NCBI GenBank assembly: GCA_021234155.1
Contig: JAJEKV010000002.1
Coordinates: 10,280,725 to 10,344,724 of the forward strand
DNA from: Isoetes taiwanensis
Taxonomy: Eukaryota > Streptophyta > Lycopodiopsida > Isoetales > Isoetaceae
Direction: 5' to 3'
Length of the DNA: 64,000 nucleotides
Shown here: positions 1 through 10,410 of the stretch, piece by piece
Layout: each line of letters starts with the position of its first letter
How positions within the stretch are numbered: position 1 is the stretch's first letter
Position numbers and translations under genes: made by a program
Notes under the pieces: model-generated
Seen by the model: the letters and a program-made list of their open reading frames with translations, nothing else
What the model was told of the DNA's origin: nothing
Databases searched by the model: none

Positions 1-30
1 AAAGCAATATGCGGATAAACGGAGAATGAT

Positions 31-470
31 ATGGTACTCCTTAAAATTAACCCTAAGCAGGGTACATTGAAGTTTAAGAAAGCTGGCAAACTAGCACCTA
101 GATATGCAGGTCCTTTTAAAATCATACAGAGGATCGGCAAGGCTGCATACCGTTTGGAATTGCCTATTGACATCAAGGCCCATAATGTATTCCATGTTAG
201 CAACTTACGCAAGTATCTCAGTGATCCATCACATATACTGGCGCAGGATAATTTGGTTGCAGTAGAAGAGACACTCGCAGTAAAGCTACAAACAATTTTA
301 CTAGGGTACTGAGGAATCGCACCATCGAGAAATACCTAGTGCAATGGGCAGGATATCCGCAAGAAGATGCGACATGGGAAGACGCTGACAAGTTCAAGAA
401 GTTATATCCGACCTTTCCCATAACTCATGAGGTATTACAAGGTGAGAATATAACAAACCCAGTGGCTTAG
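31..470 (+). pseudogene. Ty3/gypsy pol 3' end: integrase C-terminus plus chromodomain (copy A)
   Basis: This is the end of a chromovirus-type gypsy polyprotein. The first frame (31-312) has the integrase C-terminal barrel signature (YAGPFKIIQRIGKAAYRLELP, then HNVFHVSNLRKY). About 276-470 is read in another frame and gives a chromodomain (RTIEKYLVQWAGYP, then EDATWEDA) ending at TAG 468-470. The chromodomain is known to guide integration by binding chromatin. The two frames do not join, so there is a frameshift near 276-290, and copy B (48049-48398) has the same shift. Copy A also lacks a short stretch after WEDAD that copy B keeps. The upstream pol lies outside the window. Confidence 0.85.
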
Positions 471-521
471 ACTAGCCTATAATTGCATGTTTCTAGTAGA
501 ACTATAAGGTAAGGGGCATAG

Positions 522-1329
522 TGGCTTGCCTTGTGTCAGTATCGGATTGTGTAAGATCATTGTTGATATGCTTCCATGGGTATGTTGGAGCAGCATTTAA
601 ATCTACAAAAAAACATACTAGCTAAGGTTACTAAACCATTAAAAAGTTAAATTCAAAAAAAGTGAGCACACTAAATCGGGGAAGAGCAAAATCGTGGCTG
701 CCAGATAGCAGGATTTCGATTAGAGAGGCATGTAGCATGCCAAATTAACATCTGGCCTGATCCTGGGATTCAAAGATCTTGCCAAGTGTTCTCTTGATCC
801 CAGGGCAAAGGTATATAAGAAGCAGAAGGGCTGGCCGGATGACAGAAGGAGGAGGAAAAGAGAAGGAGATCGGAGGCTGAGCAAGGAAGAAGAATCTAAA
901 CCATATAACTCAGGTGGAGATTGGTTGTGTGTCTGGATTTTACGGCATTATTGTGGATCGGCTTGTGTAGAACAGATTTTGGGTGAAGTCTAGATGCCAT
1001 GGAAGCCATCACCTGTGACCCAAATCTCAGCCCTATGCAGAATCCTGTCATGTTAATTGCCATGTAAAGCCAAAACCAGTAGAATCGACCTTTAGAATCT
1101 GGAAATCCAAGTTTGCATCTGATTTTTGTGAAGAACCATCATTTGGCCTGTCTACTTTCTCTACCTTGGAATAATCTGTAGATCCATTCTTTTTCCCTGA
1201 TTCTGTTCTCAAAGATAGTTCTTTGTCTTCTAAATCCATTTTCGGAAGAGATCGCTGGCTTGGGCGAGCTAGGAAACCCAGTCGGCCAGGCCAAAAAGGC
1301 CGTTGTTGGGCGCCGACGATTCTGTTACA
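522..1329 (+). repeat. Probable 3' LTR of the gypsy element (copy A)
   Basis: It starts TGGCTTGCC right after a purine-rich run (about 509-521) that could be the polypurine tract, and ends TTCTGTTACA, giving TG...CA ends and 808 bp. A TATA-like box sits at 811-818. The same ends and order recur at 56185-56985. The assignment rests on position after pol, the termini and the TATA box. No 5' LTR or primer binding site is visible, so the limits are inferred. Confidence 0.5.
811..818 (+). promoter_or_regulatory. TATA-like box in the putative LTR
   Basis: GTATATAA within the putative LTR, followed by a purine-rich leader. It is conserved in copy B at about 56476-56483. This fits a U3 promoter, but no transcription start can be shown. 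Confidence 0.35.
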
Positions 1330-2443
1330 GGTCATTTTTTTTAATTGCTATTGAAAGGGGATACCAGGGTCCGGTATCCCCATACCTTTAGAATTTTATA
1401 TTAAAGTTAAAGTTTAAAACCATAAGTTGTTTTACATTTGTAGTTACCATTGACCAACCTGCTAGGCAATATAATGAGACCCAAGATCCCAGCTAGCCGA
1501 GAAACTTGAGTTTTATCCTTGAGATCCTAATCATATGACCCTGTCTTAGAATTTGATAAATTCTGGCCGGCTCTTAAAAACTATCTAGGGATTGAATGTT
1601 GTTGCCAGTCCAGTATTAGGAGAAGTACCTGCCATACTAGTATCTGATGTGGGATGTTTATACATACACGTAAATTTGAGATGGCTTTTTAAATATGAAT
1701 AGGGTTTTGGGGGCACTCTAGGGAAATTGCATTATATGAAGATTTGAGATGGTATGGTGCATTTGCATTACATAATGTTGTGCATTTGCATTCAACGGCC
1801 CACCTTCGGAGGGGTGGGGTGGCCGTGTAACTCCGCATCCGTGCCAGATGGCCTGACGGATGAGTTGAATCATGTACGTACAGATGGAGAGAGTGGTCTC
1901 CTTGGGGTCGCCACCCAAGGATTACGCTTGTCATGTAGTTATGCATGGAATACGTAGTTATAGAATGTGCTAACCTATGCAGGGGAGTATTGACGTAACA
2001 GGTAAATAATGTATTATTGTTATGAATGAATGTGAAGATCCCAATGCTCCTCCCCACTTAGTCCTTGTGGACTAACCCCGGGTGTCTGTTTGTATTTAAA
2101 TGGCACGTCCTGAGGCTACCATCGTGTTGAACCTGGACTCCTTCGTCACCTGGTGGTTTAATAAGACGGAGAATGAACCCGCTCTGATGTCCAAAGAAAG
2201 AGTTTATGAAATCATAATGTCATTATTCAGACAATTGTATATGAGCAGATGCAACCTCAAATTGAGGCCCGGGACCCGGAGCGTGATGGGTAGTCTTCTT
2301 CTGGAGGTAGCTCTAGCAACTCTGCCTCGGTCACTTTCGAGGAGGGGGAAGAAGGGGATAAGCACGAGTGATGGTGTTGCTTGGGTTATGTATATACAAA
2401 GCCTGGGCCTGATCCAAAGACCAGTACCAGACATCTAACACAG
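1330..2443. repeat. Duplicated non-coding stretch with a short gag-like frame
   Basis: Shared almost base for base with 56986-58050. It contains a perfect 9-bp inverted repeat with a 7-bp loop at 1357-1381. At 2100-2438 there is an open frame starting MARPEATIVLNLDSF that could be the start of a retrotransposon gag or leader, but nothing identifies it, and its downstream part reads better in another frame (acidic, serine-rich). No intact gene is seen. Confidence 0.4.
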
Positions 2444-2444
2444 A

Positions 2445-2760
2445 CCAAGATATCTGGTGGCTGCAAAGGAAATGATTTGGTGCGAAAGATTATTGGAAGA
2501 ACTTGGTATGGTCATAAACCATCTGCTTGTTCTTAATTCTGATAACACTAGTTGCATTGCTATGTGCAAGAATCCAGTCTTGCGTGAGAGGTCTAAGCAT
2601 ATCGAAATTCATATGCATTACATTAGAGATGTTGTGAACAAAAATCTTAATACAGCTGAATTATGTTAGCACAAATAACTAACTTGCAGATCTCTTGATA
2701 AAAGCTGCTCCAAAAAAAAGATTGATGTCGGCTAAGCTGTACAGATTATGATATTGAAGG
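2445..2760 (+). pseudogene. Ty1/copia RNase H C-terminal remnant (copy A)
   Basis: The translation reads AAKEMIWCERLLEELG, then NSDNTSCIAMCKNPV, then RSKHIEIHMHYIRD. This is the conserved end of copia reverse transcriptase/RNase H (the usual pattern is W-L-LL-LG, DN-SAI-L-KNPV, R-KHI-I-YH-IR). It carries internal stops after TAELC, and nothing 5' of it looks like copia, so it is a truncated fossil. Copy B has the same fragment at 58226-58540, so the fragment predates the duplication. Confidence 0.8.
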
Positions 2761-2829
2761 GGAATGATAGTATTCATATCATAAGCATTAGAATTTGATT
2801 GTGTATGCCTTCTATGGTCAGGAAATGTC

Positions 2830-3480
2830 TCTTTTTTTTTTTAAAGGAACGAGAAGATTCTCATTACTTAAGGAAAAACATACAAAAGTTTTTGGCAGCC
2901 AATAGGAGGCATGCCAAATCAAAGCAAAAGCTTTTTAGCTTTAAAGTATCTAAAATATAGTAGTCAAAGTTTAGTGAAAAACAGAAAAGGATTTATTTGA
3001 CCTCGTCAACCTTACAAAATGAAGTCTTCAGGAGGTCTTCAGGAGCTGGATGAGAGTGTAAAATCCGAAATTAACCAAGAGATTAAACTGCACCAAGTAA
3101 GTTGTGGTGCAAAGTTGATGACAATCATGTCCATTTCTTATTCCCATATAAGCCGACTCTGCTAATAAACCTGCAAAACCAAAAGATCTTATTGCATCCA
3201 GGAAGAGGCTATGGTGTCAATTTGGGCAGAGGGAATGGTAGGAATATCGGGGTCAGCAGTATTTGTGGCAGGGGTGAACAACTAATTATACTTAATGGTG
3301 TAACTGTCAGCAATGCCCTTGATATAGGAATCAACCGTCCACATATGATCTCTTATCAATCTGTAGAAATCCTGCTATACCATGAGTAACAGTAGGGTAC
3401 CATAGGCATTAGCTAACATCCTGTGAGTGTAGTATAATTGCCTGTATTTAGCAAATTCCCTTTCATTGAATTCCTGATGG
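2830..3480. repeat. Duplicated stretch without recognisable gene
   Basis: Nearly identical to about 58590-59240. A 95-codon frame (3102-3389) is present in both copies in shortened form but matches nothing I know and shows no intron or motif support. Probably non-coding repeat sequence. Confidence 0.3.
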
Positions 3481-3483
3481 TGT

Positions 3484-4305
3484 TTATAAATAAATCAATA
3501 CATATATGCCATCTGAAAGATTTCTATCCTTATATACTTCATTATCTCTGATAATTTGCCTTACTGACCGCTGATTATGAGGGGGAAATTTAACTTGATG
3601 CTCATGTGGCCTAATATCTCCGTATAGTTTAACTTCATACATACTTGAGCCCCTGTCAAAATTTCTTTCCTGATGGCCTCGACACAGCTCCATGTATCCT
3701 AGAAAAAATGATATTTTAGTATCTTGTAAAAGATAAGTTTGATTTGTACAAATTAAAATGCCCCTCATATGATCCATATCGATCCCAACACCTGTCATAA
3801 CTGTTAGCAGCAATATTTCTATGGGCAGTAGCAGATAATTCAAAGTCATACATGAAATGAATTTTAATCCAAGTAATAGAGAATCTCTTGTGACCATATA
3901 AGCACCTATTCCTTGATTTCCAAATATTCCATAGAGCAAGGAAGGCAATAGTGTTGGTAAAAGTATTATTAGTCTACAAAAAGTTAATAATAGAGGATCT
4001 ATCTTTGGAGCCAAAATAATGATCAAACCACCTCCAGAAAGGCATAAGTTTTGAGCAGAAAAAGATATGGTCCATGCTCTCCACCTCATTACAAAGAAGA
4101 GGACAGAGAGGTAAGATATTAATGATCTCTATTGGAATAATTGAGCAGACAAGGGACACTTTTATTAGCTACCAACCAAGCGAAGAAGAAGATCTTTTTG
4201 GAGCAATAAGAGTTCCACACATAATGAATAAAATACTTTGAAGCATCTGAATTAAGAATCCAGCTAGAGAAGGCTTTCACTGAATTCATCTTATGATTAA
4301 GAAAA
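3484..4305 (-). pseudogene. Antisense plant L1 LINE C-terminus with zf-RVT domain (copy A)
   Basis: Read on the minus strand from 4300 downward, the frames give an SWILNSDASKYFIH-type start, then CPLCNEVESMDHIFFCS followed by FWRWF. This is the zf-RVT zinc-binding domain of plant L1 ORF2 (C-x2-C, then H-x3-C, then FW). A short RNase H-like tail (ALWNIWKSRN) follows. Several stops and frame changes show decay. The same fragment lies at 59230-60095. At its 5' side (4306) a Helitron 5' terminus begins. Confidence 0.75.
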
Positions 4306-4318
4306 TCTTATATTATAA
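4306..4318 (+). mobile_element. First 13 bp of a plus-strand Helitron, split from its body at 8308
   Basis: TCTTATATTATAA is the 5' terminus of the purine-tract Helitron family. In copy B (60096) it continues directly into the body, whereas here the minus-strand Helitron 4319-8307 interrupts it. Joining 4318 to 8308 gives the same order as copy B with a few substitutions, so copy B is the empty site. Confidence 0.75.
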
Positions 4319-4346
4319 CTAGTAACGGTGCCCAGTGTTGCTGGGC
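4319..4346 (-). other. Helitron 3' terminus: hairpin plus CTAG
   Basis: On the minus strand a GCCCAG...CTGGGC hairpin (4330-4346) is followed 7 bases later by CTAG and a host T. The same structure occurs at 18303, 21597 and 29620 (minus) and 46840 (plus), defining the family's 3' end. Confidence 0.85.
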
Positions 4347-4627
4347 ATAAGTTGGATGTTTGTAGTTGTTTTGACCGCAATGAGAAAAGCACTGACCATT
4401 TATTATAACAAAAATATCCAAAGATAGTAATAGTGCTAAGCCTGGGGATTGTTTAGGAACTTTAAAGTTATAAGAACAATGAAAAGAGAGTGTAGTATTA
4501 ACTCTGCAATTAAATTTTTATTGTTGACGTCTTGTAAATTACACATTGAAGAGGTAGTACATCATTACTCATAAGAGATTTAATGTTTTGCTTTGGTGGG
4601 TATATGGTAAGTTAATGGGCTATTTCA

Positions 4628-4763
4628 TCCTGTGGATCTCTTTATAGACTAACCTCCTCTTGTTTTTAAGCAGCGCTCCTTGATTTGCGGTGTCGTGAAT
4701 GTATACCTTCACTCCCTGTTGTGTGGTGCACCTTGAGAATGCGACATAGAGTTGGTTGTGGGT
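4628..4763 (-). pseudogene. Helitron helicase C-terminal remnant
   Basis: The minus-strand translation starts [19 protein letters not shown] and ends at a stop at 4628-4630. QLYVAFSR is the final conserved motif of PIF1-type Helitron helicases. Only about 45 codons remain. The same segment in the larger Helitron at 29779-29930 is clearly homologous. It is directly followed by the 3' non-coding end of the element, as expected. Confidence 0.8.
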
Positions 4764-4765
4764 CC

Positions 4766-5110
4766 GTGGCTAAAGGTGGAAAAGGTAGTAAAAGGTGGTA
4801 TTATAAAAGGCTAAGGGCGGAAAAGGTAGCAAAACATGGTATTATGTTACCAAAAGCTGTTTTTTTTTTGTTGCTAGAAGGGGAAAAGTGGTATTTTGAA
4901 CGGCAAAAGGTGAAGAAGATAGCAAAAGGTGGTATTATGCTATTTGAAGTTCAAAAGGTATTTTTTGTGCTTTGGGTAGCTTGCAAGAGCTAAAAAGGGA
5001 CCCCAAGTGAAGGTTAAAAAGGAAATTGCCTTTTTCTAAAATAGTTACCCTTTAGAAAGTATTGAAAAAGGACCTTTCCTTGTTAGAGTGTAAGTTGTGT
5101 TTATCCATAA
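4766..5110. repeat. Degenerate A/G-rich repeat (AAAAGGTGGTATT-like)
   Basis: Imperfect repeats of an AAAAGGTAG/GGTGGTATT motif fill this stretch just upstream of the helicase remnant. A 102-codon frame across it is a product of the repeat. No gene is seen. Confidence 0.5.
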
Positions 5111-5217
5111 GATAGATTTTTGAACACCATTGGTTTTGTTTCAAACATCTATTTACATGTCAGGTTTTAACACCTCCAGGAGAAGCTTGTGCAGCCAGAA
5201 AATATAATCCAATTAAG

Positions 5218-5800
5218 AATAGAATAGAATAGTTTTTTTATCGTCCACTGAGACCAATCGGCCTATGGGACCCAGAAGGAGCGCAGCAAACTTATTACTG
5301 TCCGGGTTAAAAAACCCCCGCCCCGAAGGGTTTTCGAGGGAAAAACCGTGGCAGTAATAAGAATGCTGTCAAACTGTACAAGTATACATCATCATGAAAT
5401 AAATGTGTATGTATATGTCAAGTGTGTGCCCGAGGACATAGTTGATCTCGCATGTCCATGACCTCCTGAAGGTATGATCCTAGCATCCGTACGGATGCCG
5501 TGCTCAATGTCACATGTAGCGGCTGGCCAGGCCTGACCAACTCAGCATAGCGCGTCCGGATTTGATCATATGCTGGGCAACTTTGAAGTGTATGAGATTC
5601 ATCCTCAATGACTCCCATTTGGCAGCATTGACAGAGCCTGTCCTGACGTGGCTCACCAATCCATCTGCCTGTCTCAATTCGAAGATGATGTGCCCCTGTG
5701 CGAATGGAGGCAATGAGTAAGCTGTAAATTTGCCACACATTTGGACAGACATTTTTGTTGCCCTTAAGAACATTACTTAAAAACATTATGCTCAAAATGC
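5218..5800 (-). mobile_element. 5'-truncated LINE, 3' end with (AATAG)n tail
   Basis: The minus-strand tail is a TATTC microsatellite at about 5218-5230. It is preceded by the conserved 3' UTR (GGTCTCAGTGGACGATAA-like), a CCC/GGG stem-loop near 5308-5335, and a frame (5795-5418) with the LINE C-terminal zinc-binding pattern HHLRIETGRW, then CQCC, H and CP. Same family as 8693-9784, 23663-26010 and 63455-64000. It is inserted inside the Helitron 4319-8307. Confidence 0.8.
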
Positions 5801-6266
5801 CATCATATCCTCATTGTACCTGTGCTATGTTTTATGTTGACAATACATAAGACTTTTAATCACCTATGCTTTATGTTGACAATACATGAGTTTTAATCAC
5901 GACCTATCTACACATGAACACAGGTACCCTAGCTTCTTGAATGATGAGCATAAAGAGCAGAGGTTTGGCTTACGAAGAGTATGCTGCAGAAAATGTGTGA
6001 AAGAAGATGCCGTCCTTCAGCAAATATCTGTATGTTGTCTGGAACAGCATATTGCACACTCAATATACATATATCCATGCAGTTAGAATAAGCAGATAAT
6101 TTGAACATGGGCAAAAAGTTGTTCTCGTACCTCATAAGGTGCTAGACTTAGATCCCACAGATATGCATTTGGCTCCGCTTCCAGCATACTCTTAAATGTG
6201 TTACAGCATATTCTTAAATGTGTTAAGCTAATGTAGTTTCATTGTTTCATTGCTATTATTCACACG
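5801..6266. other. Helitron interior, possible captured intron/exon material
   Basis: Mostly A/T-rich sequence. A short minus-strand stretch near 6140-6200 (SMLEAEPNAYLWDLSLAPYE, followed by a GTACGA donor-like site) looks exon-like, but I cannot assign it. A direct repeat of CTATGCTTTATGTTGACAAT lies near 5826-5885. Confidence 0.3.
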
Positions 6267-8050
6267 CTAGAAGGAACCTTGAGCCTTGCAAAACGTACAT
6301 ACCACTAATGGGAGGGAAACAACCATGACAACTGCTGCAATATGAATGCAAGTCACAGGGTTGTACTTGGACAGCAGGATGCCAAAAATAAAGGGACCAG
6401 TTATCTGCACAGCCCACATGACAATTAAGACACAAAATATTTTAAACATGAATTCAAATATGACCACCCTTGTTACCTCACAAATAAGATCCACTCTTCG
6501 AAGGAGTGCATTAGCATTGGCCAATGCAATAGTGCGATTTGGACCAGCAAGCTAAAACAGTTGTGAATAAAAGTTATTGCCGCTTACCACCATGAAGAAT
6601 GACATGGTTGAATAACACTTACCAGGACAACCCAACACGCTCAAATGCAATGCCCGGCCGCCAATCCACTAAGCCGCTTCACCGCTAAATCATTAAGACA
6701 ATGAACCATGGTCGCAGTAAACGCCGATCCGTTTGCCATTAATCCGGGCCCGCCACGCGGGGCATGAACTATCACAAATGATGACACCAGCATTGCGTAA
6801 TGTCCGAGTCGTAAGTGAAACTTAGAGACAATAACAAATAAAGTCTCATGAACTACAATTAGGCAAAGATGCCTAAATGGTACTTAGGATGTTGAATGCA
6901 GCAACCCTTGGCATAAAATCCATAAGAGCCCCTAAACATGGGCCTCCACAAAAGATCACAAGCTGCAAAATAGCTTCACTATCGAGGAAAATAGCAAGTT
7001 TCATCATGTAAAAGAATAACAGCATTTTAATGCTAAGAACATGCATTTTACATGTTGCTATTAAAAGGCATTATGGGTCGCCTTCCCACCGTGTTACAAA
7101 GTTGAGTACGATACCACGGGGAGGAGGCTATCATGCATTATTGACACAATCGCAGTGGGGAAAGCAAAGGACCAGATTTGCTCAACAAAGCCGAAAATCG
7201 CAAACAGTAGCATACTATTGTGCAGAGAGAAAGTAGCACGTGCACCCCAAAACGCCACACCGCTCCATAAAACATGATGCTACATAAGTTGCATACATGG
7301 GGTTGGAGTCAAACCCACCCCAATGCCCATAAACCCAAAATCAAGCTAATGAAAAAATTTACCAGCCCGGATGTGGGGTAGAGAGGGTCGGGGGAAGAGA
7401 GAACATACCGTATAGGCCTTCTCGGGTGTAATCGGGGTTCTTTGCTAGCCTCCTCTGTTCTTCTAGAGATTGCACCGGATCAATTTTTGCGCTAGTTCGG
7501 GATGAGACATAAATTTCATTTGTAGTTTTGGGATATGCGTAACCATTACTTGCAAAGACAACCGTGTTGCATCCAATTCTGAACCCAGATTCTTGATGGT
7601 TATCTGTTCCATTTTATTGCCATCGACATCGTAATCCTCGAGCCGCTTTCGACCCGCATCAATATCTTTGATCATTGGAAAATCTTGTCTCCAATTAACA
7701 AAATCCTCCAAACGCAGCGGGACAATTTCCTAGAATATATTACTTTGTTTAACCCTAATAATCACAAAGCTTTCTTGGAAAGTAATAGGAAATATACCTC
7801 TTAGATTCAGGGCACCTGAGTCTAACGCATATGCTCGGCACAAGGTGTTTCTGTATTGTAATGCATTGCATAGGCTGCAGCTTCACCTCCACACCAGACC
7901 TCCATTGTAAGACAAAAGGAATCACTGCCGAATTTATTGACATGTTTCTTTTGTTTAACAGCACCACTAGCAGCTGCTGGGATGATCCAATGCCGCCAGA
8001 CTTTCATCTGCGTTTCTACGCAAAACTTGGTATCCAAAACTAAAGCAGGT
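6267..8050 (-). pseudogene. Captured ferroportin (IREG3/FPN3/MAR1-like) gene fragment
   Basis: Exons read on the minus strand. 6477-6551 gives [19 protein letters not shown] then VDLICE, with AG before it and GT after. 6303-6404 gives [19 protein letters not shown] then a hydrophobic helix. 6623-about 6760 gives a GIAFERVGLSW-type end after a frameshift. About 7408-7475 gives LEEQRRLAKNPDYTREGLY. This order and wording match the plant organellar ferroportin/MAR1 family (SLC40 iron or metal exporter) as I remember it: an EGLY segment, then ERDWVVLLAG-N, then ALANAN-RRIDLLCE, then [13 protein letters not shown]. Most of the transmembrane protein is missing and frames are broken, so it is a transduplicated fragment. 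Introns are kept, which means genomic DNA and not cDNA was captured. Confidence 0.75.
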
Positions 8051-8307
8051 CCAAAACTCAGATGAGTCAGACATTGGCTATGGAAGCAGAAAGTAGATGA
8101 GTCGATGAGAAGGCAGTCTGGAGAAGTTTGTGCCGCACTTCGGCCACCAGTGAAACAGCTCTAACATGGAAGGAGCCGACGTGCTACATCTTAGAAAACA
8201 TCTTAGAAAAAATAGGGATTATGTTTGGACCGTCCGATCTTGTTAAGTTGTTTGTGGCCATCCGATCTAGGGCTTGATACAACACCCTATAACATTATAA
8301 TATAGGA
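8051..8307 (-). mobile_element. 5' end of the minus-strand Helitron
   Basis: The minus strand begins TCCTATATTATAATG at 8307 and keeps the family's subterminal GATCAAGCCCTA-like motif (here in the form ATCAAGCCCTAG near 8265). No gene. Confidence 0.7.
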
Positions 8308-10407
8308 TGTTCTACCCTATTGGATGGATCAAGCCCTAATTTGAATGGCTAAGATCATCTGATTGAATCTGAAGGCCGAGGTTTATCGCACGACTTTCCA
8401 CCACCGTGATTGGTCATGATTTGATCTCTTAGGAGAGAAGGAAAATGAAAAGGGAGGGAAAAGAAAGTAGAGGAAAGACACAGATAAAAAGGAAAAAGAG
8501 AAAGGAAAAAGGGCATGGGAAAAAGGCCAAAGAACGGGAAAAGGAGTAAAATGGCATGGGAAAAAAGAAAAGGAATAAAAGGAGGAGAAAAGGGAAGGGA
8601 AAAAGGGCACTAAGAAAAAGGGAAGAAGGAAAGGGTAGGGAAAGGAGAAAAAGGTAAGGGAAAAGGGGAACAAGAAAAGGGTGGGAAGAAGAATAGAATA
8701 GAATAGAATAGAATATGATTTTATCGTCCACGAAGACCAACTGGCCTATGGGACCCAAGTACAAAGAGATAGATAGATAGATAGTATTTTAACGTCACGC
8801 CACTAGGCAGCAGGCGTATTACTACCAGGATTAAAAAACCCCCGCCCCGAAGGGTTTTTGGGGGAAAAACCTTAGTAGCAATAAGGATGCTGACATACTG
8901 CACAGTTATATACATAATCACAAGTACAAATTGAGGTTAATGCCGGACAGGGGGCATAATCGAGTCCGCAGATCCATTACCTCCCTGAGGTACGATCCCA
9001 ACAAGCCTACTGCAGGCCGTGTCGAGAGCTCATGCGGCCCGCCTGATGGGGCACAACTAACCGAAAGCATACCGAGCCCTGATATGCTCCAGACGCGGAC
9101 AGGCCTGGAGGGCGTGACTTTCATCCTCAATGGCGCCATGTTGACAAGATTGATGCATCTGCCCTCACGCTGCCCCCAATCCATCTCCCCGCCTCAATGC
9201 GGAGGTGGTGTGCACTGCGCGAATGGAAGCAATCACCCCGCGCTTTTCATGGGTAGATGGGTGCGCAGTAGTGGTGTGGGCCCCTCGTGAGCATGGGATT
9301 AACCTCGTTGTCGATAATTTGCCACCTTGACATGTGACAGGGGCCTCTCGATCCCAAAGCTTGGCCATGAAGCAAGCATCCAAGTAATCGCTTCAAGGCA
9401 GCGCGTTCCTTCGGTGTATGCACCGTCCACATCTCGGTGCCTGCACATTCCATCGCGAGAACCACTAGGCTTGCTTGTCTTTCCAACAGTGCTTTGAGTC
9501 GCCAAGGGCCCATCGCCACGCCAAAGCAAGGTTGGGCAGCCGGCTTCATCCATAGCCACCACCTTCCGAAGTAAATAATGTGACGCCCAAAGCGCCCCTC
9601 TGAATGGAAGGAAGCCTGCCTCCCTGAGCAAGATCTGATATGGGACCGTGGATTTCACTCCCGCCCGGCCAAGAAGGCCTTCTCACTGCTCTAGATCGTT
9701 CCAAGTGGTGAGGGATATCACTGGCCCCCACATTTCTGCCCCATAGAGGAGGACCGGTTCAACCAAGGCCCTGAACAAGTGTGCCTGAAGGGGACGGACA
9801 AAGTGCATGGAAAAAGGAAAAGGGAAACGAAAAAGAAAAAAAGGGGGGAAAGGAGAACAGGGAACTTGGAAAAATGGTACAAGGAAAAGGGGAAAAGGGG
9901 AAGAGAGAAAGGGTGAAGAAAAAGGAAAAAAGAAGCAAAAAGGGCATTGAAAGGAAGGGAAAAAGGTTAGAGGGAAAAGATGGGAAGGTGAAAGGGGGAA
10001 CTGGAAAAGGAAATGGAAAAGGAAAAGGTGAAAGGGAAAAGGAAAAGGGATGTAGAAAGGGGGAATGTGAATGGAAGAAAGGCACAGGGAAAAGAGAAAA
10101 AGTGAAGGGAAAAAAGGCATGGGAAAAAGGGGATAAGGGAAAGGGTGAGGAAAGGAGAAAAGGGAAGGGCCAAGTGGCTTAGGAAAAGGTAAAGCGAAAG
10201 AATTGAAAAAGAGAGGGAAAGGAAGAGAAAAAGGGCATCGAAAAAAGGGAAGAAAGAGGAAAGGAGGAAAATGGAAGAGAAAAGAGGAAAGAGGAAAATG
10301 GAAGAAAGAGGAAAGGAGGAAAAGGGGGAAAAAAAAGAGAAAGAAAAGAGGGAACGGAAAAAGGGAAGAGGGAAAGGTTGGAGAAAGGAGGAAAATGGAA
10401 GGGAAAT
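8308..10407 (+). mobile_element. Purine-tract Helitron body (copy A), non-autonomous
   Basis: Continues the 13-bp end at 4306. It has the family subterminal segment (CTATTGGATGGATCAAGCCC, then TTTATCGCACGACTTTCC near 8380), then about 1 kb of almost pure A/G on the plus strand (8430-8690 and 9785-10407) with GGGAAAAGG-like units. It is colinear with 60109-61380. A LINE (8693-9784) is absent from copy B. No protein is encoded. The long frames on either strand are low-complexity artefacts. The 3' terminus was lost where an L1 inserted at about 10408. Confidence 0.75.
8693..9784 (-). mobile_element. 5'-truncated LINE inserted in the Helitron purine tract
   Basis: The tail (GAATA)n lies at 8693-8715. 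The 3' UTR with stem-loop (8832-8865) and fragmented reverse transcriptase C-terminus follow up to 9784 on the minus strand (LFRALVEPVLLYGAEMWGP near 9775-9720, VPYQILLREAGFLPF near 9640, ETGRW-like and zinc-pattern remnants near 9180). Copy B at about 60487-60495 is the empty site (GGGAAGAAGGGGACGG), with GAA(G) duplicated. Frames are broken. GC content is higher than in the surrounding purine tract. Confidence 0.8.
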
Positions 10408-10410
10408 CAT

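Larger units (their letters stand above)
4319..8307 (-). mobile_element. Complete minus-strand Helitron carrying ferroportin gene fragments
   Basis: The 5' end (minus strand) is TCCTATATTATAATG at 8307. The 3' end is CTAG at 4319-4322 with the subterminal hairpin at 4330-4346. It sits between A and T, as Helitrons do, and the paralogous copy B at 60096-60120 is the empty site. Inside, from 3' to 5' end: a helicase C-terminal remnant (4628-4763), a G/A-rich repeat stretch (4766-5110), a LINE insertion (5218-5800), and captured exons of a plant ferroportin in the same orientation as the Helitron (6260-8050). No Rep domain is present, so it is non-autonomous. Length is about 4.0 kb including the LINE. 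Confidence 0.8.

Noticed and set aside
3102-3389. 95-codon frame as a gene
   Set aside because: No motif, no intron evidence, shortened in the duplicate.
4306-4346. Reading TCTTATATTATAA and its inverse as terminal inverted repeats of a Helentron-like element
   Set aside because: The Helitron 3' ends at 18303 and 21597 lack it, and copy B shows it belongs to the target.
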